From G965225705 sp965225705 (GTDB lineage Bacteria > Pseudomonadota > Alphaproteobacteria > Caulobacterales > Maricaulaceae), in NCBI GenBank assembly GCA_965225705.1, contig OZ245325.1, forward strand, positions 744,001 through 808,000: a stretch of DNA of 64,000 nt. The letters are read 5' to 3'. Of the stretch, positions 62,663-64,000 are shown piece after piece. The notes under the pieces are model-generated. The model made no database searches and had not been told where the DNA came from. It saw only the letters and a list, made by a program, of their open reading frames with translations. Within the stretch, counting starts at the first letter, position 1. Each line of letters opens with the position of its first letter. A program made the position numbers and the translations under genes.

Positions 62663-64000
62663 TTAGGGCTGTGCCCCGTTTGTATCTTCATCTTTTTTCT
62701 TGTCCCCCTCTTCAAGTTTAATCTTACCTGCTACCCAAAGAGCAAAAGCATATTCGAGGGCTGTTTCTTTAAGGGAGTCAAAACGTCCTGAGGCACCACC
62801 ATGTCCTGCCCCCATATTAATTTTGAGGAAGACAGGGGCTGTGCCTGTATGATGAGTTCGAAGTTTGGCGGCCCATTTGGCTGGTTCCCAATAGGTCACC
62901 CGTGGATCGGTCAGGCCCCCTGTGATGAAAAGAGCCGGATAAGCCTGTTTTTTGACGTTGTCATAGGGGCTATAGGCTTTAATCGTATCATAATCTTCTG
63001 CACTTTTAAGTGGGTTTCCCCATTCAGGCCATTCCGGTGGGGTGAGAGGCAAACTCTCATCCGACATCGTGTTTAAGGTGTCAACAAAAGGCACAGCGGC
63101 AATAGCCCCGGCAAAAAGATCAGGGGCCTGATTAACGACAGCACCAACGAGTAAACCGCCCGCAGATCCCCCCATAGCAATAAGACGGCCTTTTTGTGTA
63201 TAGCCCTTCTCCACGAGTCCATGACCTGCGGAGATAAAATCGCCAAACGTATTCTGCTTTTTTTTGAGCTTACCATCTGTATACCAGCCATAGCCTTTGG
63301 CCATGCCGCCGCGGATATGGGCTATGGCATAAATAAAGCCTCTGTCCACCAGCGACAGGCGTGAGGTACTAAAATATGCGGGAATAGTAACCCCGTAAGA
63401 CCCATAGCCATAGAGAAGAACAGGGGCAGATCCATCAAGAGGGGTATCTTTATGATAAAGAAGGGTCACAGGAATCTCTGCACCATCCCGGGCAGGCAAA
63501 AACAAGCGTTGCGTGATATAATCAGAAGGGATATGTCCACTTGGCACATCGCGTGTTTTTAAAAGACGTCGTTCCTGTGTGGCCATATTATATTCAAAAA
63601 CCTGATCAGGTGTTGTTGGCGAGGCGTAACTGAACCGCATAAAAGGTGTTTTAAATTCATAATGCCCTTTAAGGCCGAGGTTATAGGCTTCTTCCTCAAA
63701 ATCAATACTGTCTTCTTTATCTGTTGTGAGATCATGGATGACGAGGCGGGGGAGTGCATTTTCACGCTCAAAACGGATAAGACGACCATCATAGGCATCA
63801 AGACCTAAAACAAGTGTGCCCGGACGGTGCGGTGTGAAATCACGCCATTCTTTCCGTGAAGGCTTATCGAGGGGCGCCGTCATGATCTTAAAGTCCTGAG
63901 CTCCGTCTGCATTGGTCAGGATATAAAAGCGATCGCCTATATCCTCGAGGCTATATTCGAGCCCGGTCTCCCGCGGGGAGACAAGAACAGGTGCTGTCTC
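62663..64000 (-). CDS. ptrB: Oligopeptidase B (S9A), N-terminus cut by the window edge
   Basis: Serine oligopeptidase cleaving after Arg/Lys in short peptides. The frame stays open to the right edge of the window, so the N-terminal propeller part lies outside; a Met at 63883 is internal. The beta-propeller end is followed by the hydrolase domain: VLLYGYGSYGVTIPAYFS, IAHIRGGMAKGYGWYTDGKL, the nucleophile motif GGSAGGLLVGAV, catalytic Asp in GLTDPRVTYWEP and His in MGAGHGGASGR. About 446 codons are visible of the usual 680-700. The C-terminal tail is Lys/Asp/Glu-rich. Confidence 0.94.
   Translation of the reverse strand, partial: ETAPVLVSPRETGLEYSLEDIGDRFYILTNADGAQDFKIMTAPLDKPSRKEWRDFTPHRPGTLVLGLDAYDGRLIRFERENALPRLVIHDLTTDKEDSIDFEEEAYNLGLKGHYEFKTPFMRFSYASPTTPDQVFEYNMATQERRLLKTRDVPSGHIPSDYITQRLFLPARDGAEIPVTLLYHKDTPLDGSAPVLLYGYGSYGVTIPAYFSTSRLSLVDRGFIYAIAHIRGGMAKGYGWYTDGKLKKKQNTFGDFISAGHGLVEKGYTQKGRLIAMGGSAGGLLVGAVVNQAPDLFAGAIAAVPFVDTLNTMSDESLPLTPPEWPEWGNPLKSAEDYDTIKAYSPYDNVKKQAYPALFITGGLTDPRVTYWEPAKWAAKLRTHHTGTAPVFLKINMGAGHGGASGRFDSLKETALEYAFALWVAGKIKLEEGDKKKDEDTNGAQP

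Overview
The window looks like chromosomal DNA of an alphaproteobacterium of moderate G+C. Several genes have a characteristically alphaproteobacterial form: a circularly permuted two-piece tmRNA gene whose tag reads ANDNYAEGVALAA, alphaproteobacterial SspB, DUF2948, DUF3035 and Trm112-like proteins, PstA with a long extra N-terminal domain, and the PurB and PhoB types. I could not fix the order or family from sequence alone. Five tRNA genes are present, no rRNA and no CRISPR array.

Layout. 1-7.2 kb is a peroxide/superoxide defence block: ahpC - DUF2061 - ahpD - sodC on the minus strand, divergent oxyR with a near-consensus OxyR site between them, then katG, and hemH facing it. 7.2-9.2 kb is an AT-rich accessory patch next to tRNA-Leu(UAG) with a HEPN-like protein, a tiny possibly leaderless ORF and an oriT-like hairpin. 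9.3-18.1 kb holds a MATE exporter, guaA, a GNAT, an S41 protease and the divergent glmM/glmS pair. 18.2-19.05 kb is a frameshifted EVE-HNH nuclease gene with homopolymer tracts. 19.1-26.1 kb holds a beta-lactamase-fold hydrolase, a FAD-linked dehydrogenase and an fbpABC-type ferric-iron ABC transporter. 26.3-28.1 kb is a small island at tRNA-Arg(CCG), bounded by a 41-bp near-perfect repeat of the tRNA 3' end, carrying a hydrolase and a broken TetR gene; two unknown genes follow.

30.0-35.5 kb is a pstC-pstA-pstB-phoU-phoB operon behind a clear three-repeat Pho box, with no pstS or phoR in the window. 35.9-36.65 kb has two almost identical flp pilin genes, each followed by the same three hairpins. 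36.8-52.5 kb is mostly housekeeping: Trm112-like, BI-1-like, DUF2948, YeiH-like, a Met-rich outer-membrane candidate, RsmB-like, a DUF3035 lipoprotein, rpmJ, purB, Do-type protease, hflKC, folA, thyA, tmRNA and sspB. 52.9-62.1 kb is an envelope/iron block: an Oar-like TonB-dependent receptor, ThiF/MoeB, SapC, a PepSY-TM protein and a second TonB-dependent receptor. The right edge cuts an oligopeptidase B gene.

The strongest candidate for something undescribed is slipped-strand control by homopolymers. The Oar-like receptor has its only good ATG and SD upstream of a C11 tract and out of frame by one base. The EVE-HNH gene has a G10 tract just before its ATG and is split at a T9 tract. Both could be phase-variable switches at the cell surface and in DNA defence, or both could be homopolymer errors in an assembly; raw reads would decide.
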